Below, piece after piece: positions 33,043-42,474 of a stretch of DNA of 64,000 bases. The stretch's first letter is position 1, and each line of letters begins with the position of its first letter. A program made the translations under genes and the position numbers. The notes under the pieces were generated by a model, which made no database searches, had not been told where the DNA came from, and saw nothing but the letters and a program-made list of their open reading frames with translations. The DNA is from AC-32 sp963765785 (GTDB taxonomy: Bacteria > Actinomycetota > Thermoleophilia > Gaiellales > Gaiellaceae). The stretch spans positions 62,001-126,000 of the forward strand of contig CAVXXW010000008.1 in assembly GCA_963765785.1 (NCBI GenBank), read 5' to 3'.

Positions 33043-33457
33043 AGAGATCAGCCTCCCTCGTCACGACCTTGGTCTTGATCGGTAGCTTCCGGCCGGCGAG
33101 GCGGAGCGCCTCCTTGGCCAGAGCCGAGTCGACGCCGGCCAGCTCGAACATCACGCGGCCGGGCTTGACGACGGCGACCCAGTGCTCGGGCGCGCCCTTG
33201 CCGGAACCCATGCGGGTCTCGGCCGGCTTCTGCGTGACCGGCTTGTCCGGGAAGACATTGATCCAGACCTTGCCGCCGCGGCGGATCTTGCGCGTCATCG
33301 CGATTCGGGCGGCCTCGATCTGGCGGTTCGTCACCCAGCCCGCCTCGAGCGCCTTCAGGCCGAAGTCGCCGGCCTGCACGCTCGTCTGGCCCTTCGAGTA
33401 CCCGCGCCGGCGGCCTCGCTGGTACTTGCGGTACTTGGTCTTCTTCGGGAGGAGCAT
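33032..33457 (-). CDS. rplP: 50S ribosomal protein L16
   Basis: 141 residues: MLLPKKTKYRKYQRGRRRGY, WINVFPDKPVTQKPAETRMG and GKGAPEHWVAVVKPGRVMFE are uL16 signatures. It contacts the A-site tRNA elbow. ATG 33457 follows the rpsC stop directly. Confidence 0.97.
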   Translation of the reverse strand: MLLPKKTKYRKYQRGRRRGYSKGQTSVQAGDFGLKALEAGWVTNRQIEAARIAMTRKIRRGGKVWINVFPDKPVTQKPAETRMGSGKGAPEHWVAVVKPGRVMFELAGVDSALAKEALRLAGRKLPIKTKVVTREADLFAS

Positions 33458-34570
33458 CTAGCTACGCCCCTTCTTGGAGCCGCGGCCGGCCGAGCCCTCG
33501 CCGCTCGTCTGCTCCTGCGACGGGTCGCCGGGCTGCTCGGGCTTCGTCGAGTCCTCGACCTGCTGCTCCGTCGTGGTCGTGTCGGGCGCGTCTGCGACGG
33601 CCTCCGGGACGACCTGCGTCTCCGGCTCGACGGCCGGCTGCTCGCGGCTCTCGGCCGAGGTGGCCGTCTCGTCGCTGCGCGGGCGCTCGACGTTGTCCTG
33701 CGGCGCCGCCTGGCCGCGCCCGCGGCCGCCGGGGGCACTGCCGCCGCGACCGCCGGGCCGGCGGGGACCGCCGCCCTGGCCGCGCCGGCGCTGGCGCACC
33801 GGACCGAGGCCTTCGCGGTCGGGCCCACGGCCGCGCCCGCCCTCGCGGGAAGCGCCGAGGCCCTCGCTCGTGCCGCCGCGGCGGCGCGCCTGGTCCTGGT
33901 CGCCGAGCCGCGAGTCGCGCTGGGTGATCCCTTCGAAGCCCTCGGGCATGATCTCGCCCTTGTTGATCCAGACCTTGACGCCGATGCGACCGTAAGTCGT
34001 CTTCGCCTCGGCGAAGCCGTAGTCGATGTCAGCGCGGATCGTGTGCAGCGGCACGCGGCCCTCGGAGTAGCTCTCCGAGCGGCTCATCTCGGTGCCGGCG
34101 AGCCGGCCGCCGCACTGCACCTTCACGCCCTGCGCGCCAGAGCGGATCGCGGAGGCGAGCGAGCGCTTCATCGCGCGCCGGAAGGAGACGCGGTTCTGGA
34201 GCTGCTCGGCGATCGACTGTGCGACGAGCTTGGCGTCGAGCTCGGGCCGCTTGATCTCGTTGATGTTGATGTGGACGGCCTTGTTGGTCATGCCGTGGAT
34301 CTCCTTGCGGAGAGCGTCCACCTCGACTCCGGACTTACCGATCACGATGCCCGGGCGGGCCGTATAGATGTCGATGGTGATCCGCTGGGCGTCCTTGCGG
34401 ATCAGGATGTCGGACAGGCCCGCATGCTCGAGCTTCCCGTAGATGTGCTCGCGGATCTTGAGGTCCTCGAGCAGGTACGCCGGGAAGTCCTTCGTGCCCG
34501 TGTACCAGTTCGACTTCCAGTCGTGGATGACGCCGACCCGCAGGCCGCCGGGGTGGATCTTCTGGCCCAT
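33458..34570 (-). CDS. rpsC: 30S ribosomal protein S3 with RG-rich and acidic tail
   Basis: 370 residues. The KH domain (VIGKSGVEVDALRKEI, about residues 65-80) and the C-domain ending KVWINKGEIMPEGFEG near 220 form a complete uS3. The remaining ~150 residues are an Arg/Gly-rich stretch (about 230-290) followed by an acidic Gln/Thr/Pro-rich stretch. Usual S3 proteins end near 210-280. I read the tail as real because the frame stays open to the rplP start, but a frameshift near residue 225 cannot be excluded. Confidence 0.9.
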   Translation of the reverse strand: MGQKIHPGGLRVGVIHDWKSNWYTGTKDFPAYLLEDLKIREHIYGKLEHAGLSDILIRKDAQRITIDIYTARPGIVIGKSGVEVDALRKEIHGMTNKAVHININEIKRPELDAKLVAQSIAEQLQNRVSFRRAMKRSLASAIRSGAQGVKVQCGGRLAGTEMSRSESYSEGRVPLHTIRADIDYGFAEAKTTYGRIGVKVWINKGEIMPEGFEGITQRDSRLGDQDQARRRGGTSEGLGASREGGRGRGPDREGLGPVRQRRRGQGGGPRRPGGRGGSAPGGRGRGQAAPQDNVERPRSDETATSAESREQPAVEPETQVVPEAVADAPDTTTTEQQVEDSTKPEQPGDPSQEQTSGEGSAGRGSKKGRS

Positions 34571-35050
34571 CTAGGCCTTCGCCTCCTCAGTCTTCTTCTT
34601 GGCCGGCGCCTTCTTGCGCGCCGCGGGCTTCTTCTTGGGCTCTTCCGCGTTGGGCTCCTCCGCCTTCGGCTCGGCCTTCGGCGCGGGCTCGGGCGCGCGC
34701 TCGACGGTCGTGAGCTTGACCGTGATGTGGCACGTCGGCTTGTGGATCCGCGCCGCGCGGCCTCGCGCGCGCGGGCGCCAGCGCTTCATCACAGGCCCCT
34801 CGTCGACGTAGGCGGCCGAGACGACGAGCTCGTCGCCGTCGAGGTCGTGGTTGGCCTCGGCGTTCGCGACGGCGGAGCTCAGCACCTTCTCGATCTCACG
34901 CGCGGCGGCGCGCTGCGTGAACGCGAGTACGGTTCGAGCCTCCGGCACCGAGCGGCCCCGGATGTGCTCGATCACCAGCCGCGCCTTGCGGGGCGACATG
35001 CGCACCCACTTGGCCACGGCCTTGACCTCCTGGCGCTCGGCCGTCGCCAC
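34571..35050 (-). CDS. rplV: 50S ribosomal protein L22 with Lys/Ala/Glu tail
   Basis: 159 residues. The uL22 core (VRMSPRKARLVIEHIRGRSV and the tunnel beta-hairpin loop around RWRPRARGRAARIHKPTCHI) ends near residue 118. A tail of about 40 residues alternates Lys, Ala, Pro and Glu, ending KKKTEEAKA. Start is GTG overlapping the rpsS stop (TAGTG). Confidence 0.96.
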   Translation of the reverse strand: MATAERQEVKAVAKWVRMSPRKARLVIEHIRGRSVPEARTVLAFTQRAAAREIEKVLSSAVANAEANHDLDGDELVVSAAYVDEGPVMKRWRPRARGRAARIHKPTCHITVKLTTVERAPEPAPKAEPKAEEPNAEEPKKKPAARKKAPAKKKTEEAKA

Positions 35051-35331
35051 TAGCGCCTCACCTCCGCCTTGCGGTCGCCGGAGTGGCCGCGGAAGGTGCG
35101 CGTCGGCGCGAACTCGCCGAGCTTGTGGCCGACCATCTGCTCGCTGATGAAGACGGGCACGTGCTTGCGGCCGTCGTGGACCGCGATCGTGTGCCCGACC
35201 ATCTCGGGGAAGATCGTCGACGAGCGCGACCAGGTCCGGATCATCTGCTTCGAACCGGAGTCGTTCATCGACTGGATCCGCGCCAGCAGGCGCTCCTCCA
35301 CGAACGGGCCCTTCTTCGAACTACGGCTCAA
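35050..35331 (-). CDS. rpsS: 30S ribosomal protein S19
   Basis: 93 residues from TTG 35329-35331, which overlaps the rplB stop (TTGA). The start is set by the uS19 N-terminus SRSSKKGPFVEERLLARI. GHTIAVHDGRKHVPVFISEQ and FAPTRTFRGHSGDRKAE follow. A longer frame upstream is a shadow of rplB. Confidence 0.95.
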   Translation of the reverse strand: MSRSSKKGPFVEERLLARIQSMNDSGSKQMIRTWSRSSTIFPEMVGHTIAVHDGRKHVPVFISEQMVGHKLGEFAPTRTFRGHSGDRKAEVRR

Positions 35332-36170
35332 CGCTTCTCCTTCCCGCGGCGGCGGCCGCGGACGATCAACTTGTCGGATTCCTTGTGCTTGCGGCGCGTG
35401 CGCTTGCCGAGCGTCGGCACGCCCCACGGGGTGACCGGGTGCCGGCCGCCCTTCGACTTGCCCTCGCCGCCACCGTGCGGGTGGTCGACGGGGTTCATCG
35501 CGGAGCCGCGCACGGAAGGCCGCTTGCCCTTCCAGCGGCTGCGTCCCGCCTTGCCGCCGGTGATGTTCTCGTGGTCGACGTTGCCGACCTGGCCGATCGT
35601 CGCGCGGCAGGTGAGCGGCACCCTGCGCAGCTCGCCCGATGGTAGCCGAAGGACTCCGAGCCCCTCGTCCTTCGCGACGAGCTGGATCCCGGAGCCGGCG
35701 CTCCGCGCGAGCTGGCCGCCCCGGCCGGGCTTGAGCTCGACGTTGTGCACGAGCGTGCCGGTCGGGATGTTCTCGAGCGGAAGCGCGTTGCCGGGCTTGA
35801 TGTCCGCGCTCGGGCCGGACTCGACCGTCGCGCCGACCTGCAGCCGCGCCGGGGCGAGGATGTAGGCCTTCGCGCCGTCGGCGTAATGCAGCAGCGCGAT
35901 CCGCGCAGACCGGTTCGGGTCGTACTCGATCGCGGCGACCTTCGCCGGCACGCCGTCCTTGAGCCGCTTGAAGTCGATCTTCCGGTAGCGCCGCTTGTGG
36001 CCGCCGCCTTGGTGGCGCCGGGTGATGCGGCCGTAGGAGTTGCGCCCGCCGCTCTTCTTCAGCGGCTCGACCAGGCTCTTCTCCGGCTCGGTCTTCGTGA
36101 TCTCGTCGAACGTCGAGACCGACATGAAGCGGCGGCCGGGCGACGTCGGCTTGTACTTGCGGACGGGCAT
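35328..36170 (-). CDS. rplB: 50S ribosomal protein L2
   Basis: 280 residues: GRNSYGRITRRHQGGGHKRR in the N-terminal third, the SH3-like KVAAIEYDPNRSARIALLHY, and HPHGGGEGK near residue 230, the conserved loop near the peptidyl-transferase centre. ATG 36170 overlaps the rplW stop (ATGA). Confidence 0.98.
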   Translation of the reverse strand: MPVRKYKPTSPGRRFMSVSTFDEITKTEPEKSLVEPLKKSGGRNSYGRITRRHQGGGHKRRYRKIDFKRLKDGVPAKVAAIEYDPNRSARIALLHYADGAKAYILAPARLQVGATVESGPSADIKPGNALPLENIPTGTLVHNVELKPGRGGQLARSAGSGIQLVAKDEGLGVLRLPSGELRRVPLTCRATIGQVGNVDHENITGGKAGRSRWKGKRPSVRGSAMNPVDHPHGGGEGKSKGGRHPVTPWGVPTLGKRTRRKHKESDKLIVRGRRRGKEKR

Positions 36171-36469
36171 CAGGAAACCTGGGCCCCCTCGAAGATCTCG
36201 ATCGACTCGCCCTCGCGCACCTGCACGATGGCCTTCTTCCAGCCGGGCCTGGTACCGCGGACGAGGCCGCGACGCTTGGGCTTCGGCTGCACCTTGAGGA
36301 TGTTCACGCTCTGCACGTGCACGTCGAACAGCTCCTCCACCGCCTGGCGGATCTGCGTCTTGTGCGCGTCGGGATGGACCCGGAAGGCGTACTTGCGCTG
36401 CTCGATCAGCTCGTAGCTCTTCTCCGAGACGACCGGCGCGAGCAGGACTTGATTGGGATGGAGGCTCAC
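36170..36469 (-). CDS. rplW: 50S ribosomal protein L23
   Basis: 99 residues: LLAPVVSEKSYELIEQRKYA and HPDAHKTQIRQAVEELFDVH are the uL23 signature. It is the docking site for trigger factor and SRP at the tunnel exit. It overlaps rplD by 4 bp. Confidence 0.97.
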   Translation of the reverse strand: MSLHPNQVLLAPVVSEKSYELIEQRKYAFRVHPDAHKTQIRQAVEELFDVHVQSVNILKVQPKPKRRGLVRGTRPGWKKAIVQVREGESIEIFEGAQVS

Positions 36470-37083
36470 TGCGCCCTCCCCTGCACCTGCTCGAGCGCCG
36501 GCTCGCTCACGAGCAGCGAGCGCGCCCAGACGACCTGGCTGACCTCGAGCTCGCCGGGCACGGTCACCGTGACGCGGTCGAGGTTGCGGAACGATTTGAT
36601 CAGCGCCTCGTCCTCGGGCTGCGCGACAACGAGCAGCGGCAGCTCCTTGTCCCAGGAGCCGAGCAGCTCGAGCGCCGCCTTCGTCGAGGGCTCGTCGAAG
36701 CCGCCGGGGTCGAGCACGCCGAGCGTGCCGCCCTGCGCATGCGCCGAGAGGGCGCCGCGGAGCGCGGCCTTGCGGGCCTTGCGGTTCACCTTGCCGCCGA
36801 AGCTGCGCATCGTCGGCGGGAACGCGACGCCGCCGCCGGTCCAGTGCGGCGCGCGGCTCGTGCCGGCGCGCGCGCGGCCGGTTCCCTTCTGGCGCCAGGG
36901 CTTGGCGCGGCCGCCGGCGACGAAGCCGCGGCTCTTGGCGCCACGCGTGCCCGCGCGGGCGGCGTTCAGCTCCGCGACGACCGTCTCGTGGACGAGATGC
37001 AGCTTCACCTCGGCGGCGAAGACGCCCTCTTCGAGCGAGATGCTCTTGGACGAGCCGAGCATGGGAGCCTTAGGCGCGGCCAC
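36466..37083 (-). CDS. rplD: 50S ribosomal protein L4
   Basis: 205 residues from GTG 37081-37083, preceded by GGGAGG nine bases upstream. An ATG 33 bp further up (37116) lies deep in rplC and lacks a binding site. RAKPWRQKGTGRARAGTSRA is the tunnel-lining loop of uL4. In gammaproteobacteria L4 represses its own operon; no equivalent leader is visible before rpsJ here. The start overlaps rplC by 14 bp. Confidence 0.93.
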   Translation of the reverse strand: MAAPKAPMLGSSKSISLEEGVFAAEVKLHLVHETVVAELNAARAGTRGAKSRGFVAGGRAKPWRQKGTGRARAGTSRAPHWTGGGVAFPPTMRSFGGKVNRKARKAALRGALSAHAQGGTLGVLDPGGFDEPSTKAALELLGSWDKELPLLVVAQPEDEALIKSFRNLDRVTVTVPGELEVSQVVWARSLLVSEPALEQVQGRAQ

Positions 37084-37696
37084 GACCGGTGTCCTCCCGA
37101 ACCTCGACGTAGCCATTCTTCGGCCCCGGCACGGCCCCCTTGACCAGGAGCAAGTTCCGCTCCGGGTCGATCTGGTGCACGGTCAGCCCGACCTGCGTGA
37201 CGCGCTTGCCGCCCATCCGGCCGGCCATCTTGACGCCCTTGAACACGCGCGAGGGCGTGGCCGAGGCGCCGATCGAGCCGGGCTTGCGGATGTTGTGCGA
37301 GCCGTGCGTGACCGGGCCGCGGTGGAAGTTGTGGCGCTTGATCGTGCCCGCGAAGCCCTTGCCGATGCCGATGCCGGAGACCTTGATCCGGTCGCCCGGC
37401 TCGAAGGTCTCGACGGTCACGCTCTCGCCCGGCGTGAGCTGGGTCGTGCCGCGAAACTCGACGAGCTTGCGGTGCGGGCCCGCGTCGCCGAGCTGGCCGA
37501 GGCGGGGCTTGGTCACCTTGCGCTCGGCGACGCTGTCGAACGCGAGCTGGACGGCCTCGTAGCCGTCCGAGTCGACCGTCTTCACGCGCACGATCGGGCA
37601 CGGGCCGGCCTCGATCACCGTCACCGGCGTCACCTCGCCGGTCTCCGGGTCGAAGAGCTGGGTCATGCCCAGCTTCTTGCCGACGATGCCCTTCAC
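37070..37696 (-). CDS. rplC: 50S ribosomal protein L3
   Basis: 208 residues from GTG 37694-37696: VGKKLGMTQLFDPETGEVTP opens it and GIGKGFAGTIKRHNFHRGPV, then THGSHNIRKPGSIGASATPS, carry the uL3 signature. It reaches toward the peptidyl-transferase centre. The GTG overlaps the rpsJ stop (GTGA). Confidence 0.96.
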   Translation of the reverse strand: MKGIVGKKLGMTQLFDPETGEVTPVTVIEAGPCPIVRVKTVDSDGYEAVQLAFDSVAERKVTKPRLGQLGDAGPHRKLVEFRGTTQLTPGESVTVETFEPGDRIKVSGIGIGKGFAGTIKRHNFHRGPVTHGSHNIRKPGSIGASATPSRVFKGVKMAGRMGGKRVTQVGLTVHQIDPERNLLLVKGAVPGPKNGYVEVREDTGRGRA

Positions 37697-38001
37697 AGCT
37701 TGATCTCGATGTCGACGCCGGCCGGGAGGTCGAGCCGCATCAGCGAGTCGACCGTCTTCGGGGTCGGCGAGTGGATGTCGATCAGGCGCTTGTGCGTGCG
37801 CACCTCGAAGTGCTCCCGCGAGTCCTTGTCCTTGAACGGCGACCGGATCACGCAGTAGACGTTCTTCTCGGTGGGCAGCGGCACGGGCCCGGTGATCGTC
37901 GCGCCGGTGCGCTGGGCCGTCTCCACGATCTGGCTCGCAGACTTGTCGAGCTGCTGGTGGTCGTAGCCCTTGAGGCGGATGCGGATCTTGCTCTGCGGCA
38001 C
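37693..38001 (-). CDS. rpsJ: 30S ribosomal protein S10
   Basis: 102 residues: KIRIRLKGYDHQQLDKSASQ and TEKNVYCVIRSPFKDKDSRE with EVRTHKRLIDI identify uS10 (NusE), which also joins the antitermination complex. It follows tuf after 59 bp, the str/S10 operon junction. Confidence 0.98.
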   Translation of the reverse strand: MPQSKIRIRLKGYDHQQLDKSASQIVETAQRTGATITGPVPLPTEKNVYCVIRSPFKDKDSREHFEVRTHKRLIDIHSPTPKTVDSLMRLDLPAGVDIEIKL

Positions 38002-38060
38002 CGGCGCTCCTTACCTTTCGCTTTCTTGGCTTCTCGTCGTCATCCCAGAGTCCGTAGGAC

Positions 38061-39251
<1,191 letters not shown>

Positions 39252-39268
39252 TCCTTCCTTTCCTTCCG

Positions 39269-41358
39269 TTAGCTCTGCTGCGAGTCGACGAGCTCGCCAG
39301 CGATCGACTGAGGCACTTCCTCGTAGCGATCGAACTGCATGGTGAACGTGGCCCGGCCCTGCGTCGTCGAGCGCAGGTCGGTCGCGTATCCGAACATGGT
39401 CGCCAGCGGGCACGTGCGCCCGGATCGCCTGCGCGTTGCCGCGCGGCTCCAGCCCCTCGACGCGCCCGCGGCGCGAGTTGAGGTCCCCCATCACGTCGCC
39501 GAGGTAGTCCTCGGGCGTGACCACCTCGACGGCCATCACCGGCTCGAGCAGCTTCGGCTTCGAGCGCTTCATGGCCTCCTTGAACGCCATCGAGCCGGCG
39601 ACCTTGAAGGCCATCTCGCTCGAGTCGACGTCGTGGAACGAACCGTCGATCAGCTCGATCCTGACGTCGACGACCGGGTAGCCCGCCAGGACTCCCGACT
39701 CCATCGCCTCCTGGATGCCCAGGTCGACCGGGCCGATGTACTCGCGCGGGATCTTGCCGCCGACGATCTTGTCGACGAACTCGTAGCCCTCGCCGGGCTC
39801 GTTCGGCGCCGCGTCGATGACGGCGTGGCCGTACTGGCCGCGGCCGCCCGTCTGGCGCACGAACCTGCCCTGGATCTTCTCCACCGGGCGCCCGAAGGTC
39901 TCGCGGTAGGCGACCTGCGGGCGTCCGACGTTCGCGTCGACCGAGAACTCGCGCATCAGGCGGTCGACGATGATCTCGAGGTGGAGCTCGCCCATGCCGG
40001 AGATCAGCGTCTGGCCGGTCTCCTCGTCCGTCTGGACGCGGAAGGTCGGGTCCTCCTCGGCGAGGCGCTGCAGCCCGGCTGAGAGCTTGTCCTGGTCGGC
40101 CTTGGTCTTCGGCTCGATTGCGACCGAGATGACGGGCTCCGGGAAGTCCATCGACTCCAGTTGGATCGGCGCCGTGTCGGTCGCCAGCGTGTCGCCGGTG
40201 GTCGAGCTCTTGATGCCGACGGCCGCGGCGATCTCGCCCGCGCCGATCGCGTCCCGCTCCTCGCGGTGGTTCGCGTGCATCTGCAAGATGCGGCCGATCC
40301 GCTCGGTCTTGCCGGTGGTCGTGTTCAGCACGCGCTCGCCGGCCTTGAGCTGGCCGGAGTAGACGCGGAAGTACGTCAGCTTGCCGACGTACGGGTCGGA
40401 CATGACCTTGAAGACGAGCGCCGAGAACGGCTCGTCGAGCGCCGGGCGCCGCGAGAGCTCGTTCTCGGTGCGCGGGTCGATCCCGTGCACCGGCGGCACG
40501 TCGAGCGGGCTCGGCAGGTAGTCGACCACCGCGTCGAGCAGCGGCTGGATGCCCTTGTTCTTGAAGGCAGAGCCCGCCAGCACCGGCGTGACGCTGATGT
40601 CCAGCGTCGCCGCGCGCAGGGCGCGCTTGAGCATCTCGGACGTGACCGCGTCCTCGTCGAGGAGGTAGGTCTCGAGCAGCTCCTCGTCGTGGTCGGCGAC
40701 CGCGTCGATCAGCTGGTGGTGGTACTCCTGGGCCTGCTCGAGCAGCTCCTCGGGGATCTCGACCGTCTCCATCTTCGTGCCGAGGTCGTCCTCGTAGACG
40801 ATCGCGCGCATCTCGACGAGGTCGACGACGCCGCGGAAGTGCTCTTCCTGGCCGAGCGGCAGCTGCACCGGCACCGGGCTCGCGCCGAGGCGGTCGACCA
40901 TCGACTGCACGGCGGCGAAGAAATCCGCGCCGGTGCGGTCCATCTTGTTGATGAAGGCGATCCGCGGCACGCGGTAGCGGTCTGCCTGCCGCCAGACCGT
41001 CTCGGACTGCGGCTCGACGCCGGCGACCGAGTCGAACACGGCGATCGCGCCGTCGAGGACGCGCAGGCTGCGCTCCACCTCGACCGTAAAGTCCACGTGC
41101 CCGGGCGTATCGATGATGTTGATACGAAAATCGCGCCACGAGGCAGTCGTCGCAGCAGAGGTGATCGTGATCCCGCGCTCCTGCTCCTGCGCCATCCAAT
41201 CCATCACCGCGGCGCCCTCGTGAACCTCGCCCATCTTGTGGGTGCGGCCGGTGTAGTAGAGGATCCGCTCGGTCGTGGTGGTCTTGCCCGCGTCGATGTG
41301 GGCCATGATCCCGATGTTGCGCACGTTCTCGAGTGCGAGCTGCCGTTGTCGTCGCCAT
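39269..41358 (-). CDS. fusA: elongation factor G (two apparent frameshifts)
   Basis: Nearly the whole of EF-G is readable: AHIDAGKTTTTERILYYTG, DTPGHVDFTVEVERSLRVLD and NKMDRTG in the G-domain, and domains II-V to LNSRRGRVEGLEPRGNAQA. Two single-base disruptions are visible. Near 41342 the frame from ATG 41358 (MATTTA) must shift to reach LENVRNIGIM. Near 39410 it must shift to give the expected end ATMFGYATDLRSTTQGRATF and the stop at 39269-39271. EF-G is essential, so these are almost certainly sequence errors. It starts 5 bp after rpsG. Confidence 0.93.
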
Positions 41359-41363
41359 CGAGC

Positions 41364-41834
41364 TCACCACCGATAGTGCGCGAAAGCCTTGTTGGCCTGC
41401 GCCATCCGGTAGAGGTCGTCCTTGCGCTTGAACGCGCCGCCCTGCTGGTTGAGAGCGTCCAGGATCTCGCCGGCCAGCTTGTCGGACATGTGCTTCTCGC
41501 GGCGCTCGCGGGCGAAGTTGACGAGCCAGCGCACGGCCAGCGTGCGAGCCCGGCGCTGCGGCACCTCGACGGGAACCTGGTAGTTCGCGCCGCCGACGCG
41601 CCTCGAGCGGACCTCGAGGACCGGCGTGACGGTCTTGATCGCCTGCTCCAGCACCTCGACCGGCGGCTTGCCCGTCTGCTCGCCGATCCGGTCCAGCGCG
41701 CGGTAGACGATCGCCTCGGCGGTCGACTTCTTCCCACGCGTCATCACCTTGTTGATCACCTGCGTCACGAGACGGGAGCTGTAGACGGGGTCAGCCTCGA
41801 GCGGCCTGGCCTGGATGGTTGCGCGGCGCGGCAC
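41364..41834 (-). CDS. rpsG: 30S ribosomal protein S7
   Basis: 156 residues, exactly the usual length, from GTG 41832-41834 (PRRATIQARPLEADPVYSS). MTRGKKSTAEAIVYRALDRI, RVGGANYQVPVEVPQRRART and KRKDDLYRMAQANKAFAHYR are uS7 signatures. It nucleates 30S head assembly. The GTG sits in a TAGTG context with the expected rpsL stop, although one extra base currently joins the two frames. Confidence 0.95.
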   Translation of the reverse strand: MPRRATIQARPLEADPVYSSRLVTQVINKVMTRGKKSTAEAIVYRALDRIGEQTGKPPVEVLEQAIKTVTPVLEVRSRRVGGANYQVPVEVPQRRARTLAVRWLVNFARERREKHMSDKLAGEILDALNQQGGAFKRKDDLYRMAQANKAFAHYRW

Positions 41835-42206
41835 TACGAGCCCTCGCTTGGCGCCGTACTTCGAGCGCGCCTGCCGGCGCTCGCTGACGCCGGCTGCGTC
41901 AAGGCCGCCTCGGATCACCTTGTAGCGGAAGCCCGGCAGGTCCTTGACGCGGCCGCCGCGAACGAGGACGACCGAGTGCTCCTGGAGGTTGTGCCCCTCG
42001 CCCGGGATGTACGCGCCGACCTCCATGCCGTTGGTCAGGCGGACACGGGCCACCTTTCGAAGCGCCGAGTTCGGCTTCTTCGGGGTGGTCGTGTACACGC
42101 GCGTGCAGACGCCGCGCTTCTGCGGCGCGCCGCGCAGCGCAGGGGTCTTCACCTTCGCCTTCGGCGCGACCCTGCCCTTCCGGACCAGCTGATTGACGGT
42201 CGGCAT
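41834..42206 (-). CDS. rpsL: 30S ribosomal protein S12 (one-base insertion before the stop)
   Basis: MPTVNQLVRKGRVAPKAKVK, GVCTRVYTTTPKKPNSALRK and VKDLPGFRYKVIRGGLDAAG identify uS12, with the streptomycin-site lysines in TTPKKPNS and the PGxRY loop intact. The span 41834-42206 is 373 nt, one base more than a whole number of codons. Removing one G from the run at 41841-41843 gives an end at GAKRGS and TAG overlapping the S7 start. As written, S12 reads straight into S7. Confidence 0.93.
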
Positions 42207-42279
42207 GTGCTCCTTGCTAGATGGGTGCGGACACAACAAAGGTCGGCTCGGGGCTGGGCCCCGTGCCAACCGGATGAGG

Positions 42280-42309
42280 ATGGTAGCGAAGCCGACCCCC
42301 CAGCGTCAA
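42280..42309 (-). promoter_or_regulatory. promoter candidate of the str operon (rpsL)
   Basis: On the minus strand TTGACG (42309-42304), an 18-bp spacer and TACCAT (42285-42280) lie about 75 bp before rpsL. The leader would contain the perfect hairpin CGGGGC-CCA-GCCCCG (42263-42249). An 8-bp inverted repeat GGTCGGCT/AGCCGACC (42241-42248 and 42290-42297) brackets the -10 box. Confidence 0.45.
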
Positions 42310-42474
42310 ACGGCGAAACGCGCTTGGCTGCGTGGATTCGACGGCAGCTCGTGCGTATCCGAACGAGGACTTTTATCGTTTGAAAGCCATAGCTTGCAGG
42401 CGCTAACGGCAGTACAGTGAGACGGCTCGGCGGTCGGAGGGATCCGAGCAGCGGCGGAACGCTAGGAGAGGGAG

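Noticed and set aside
33458..33900. The S3 tail as a frameshift product
   Set aside because: It stays open to the exact start of rplP, and similar charged tails occur on neighbouring ribosomal proteins; kept as a real extension with some doubt.
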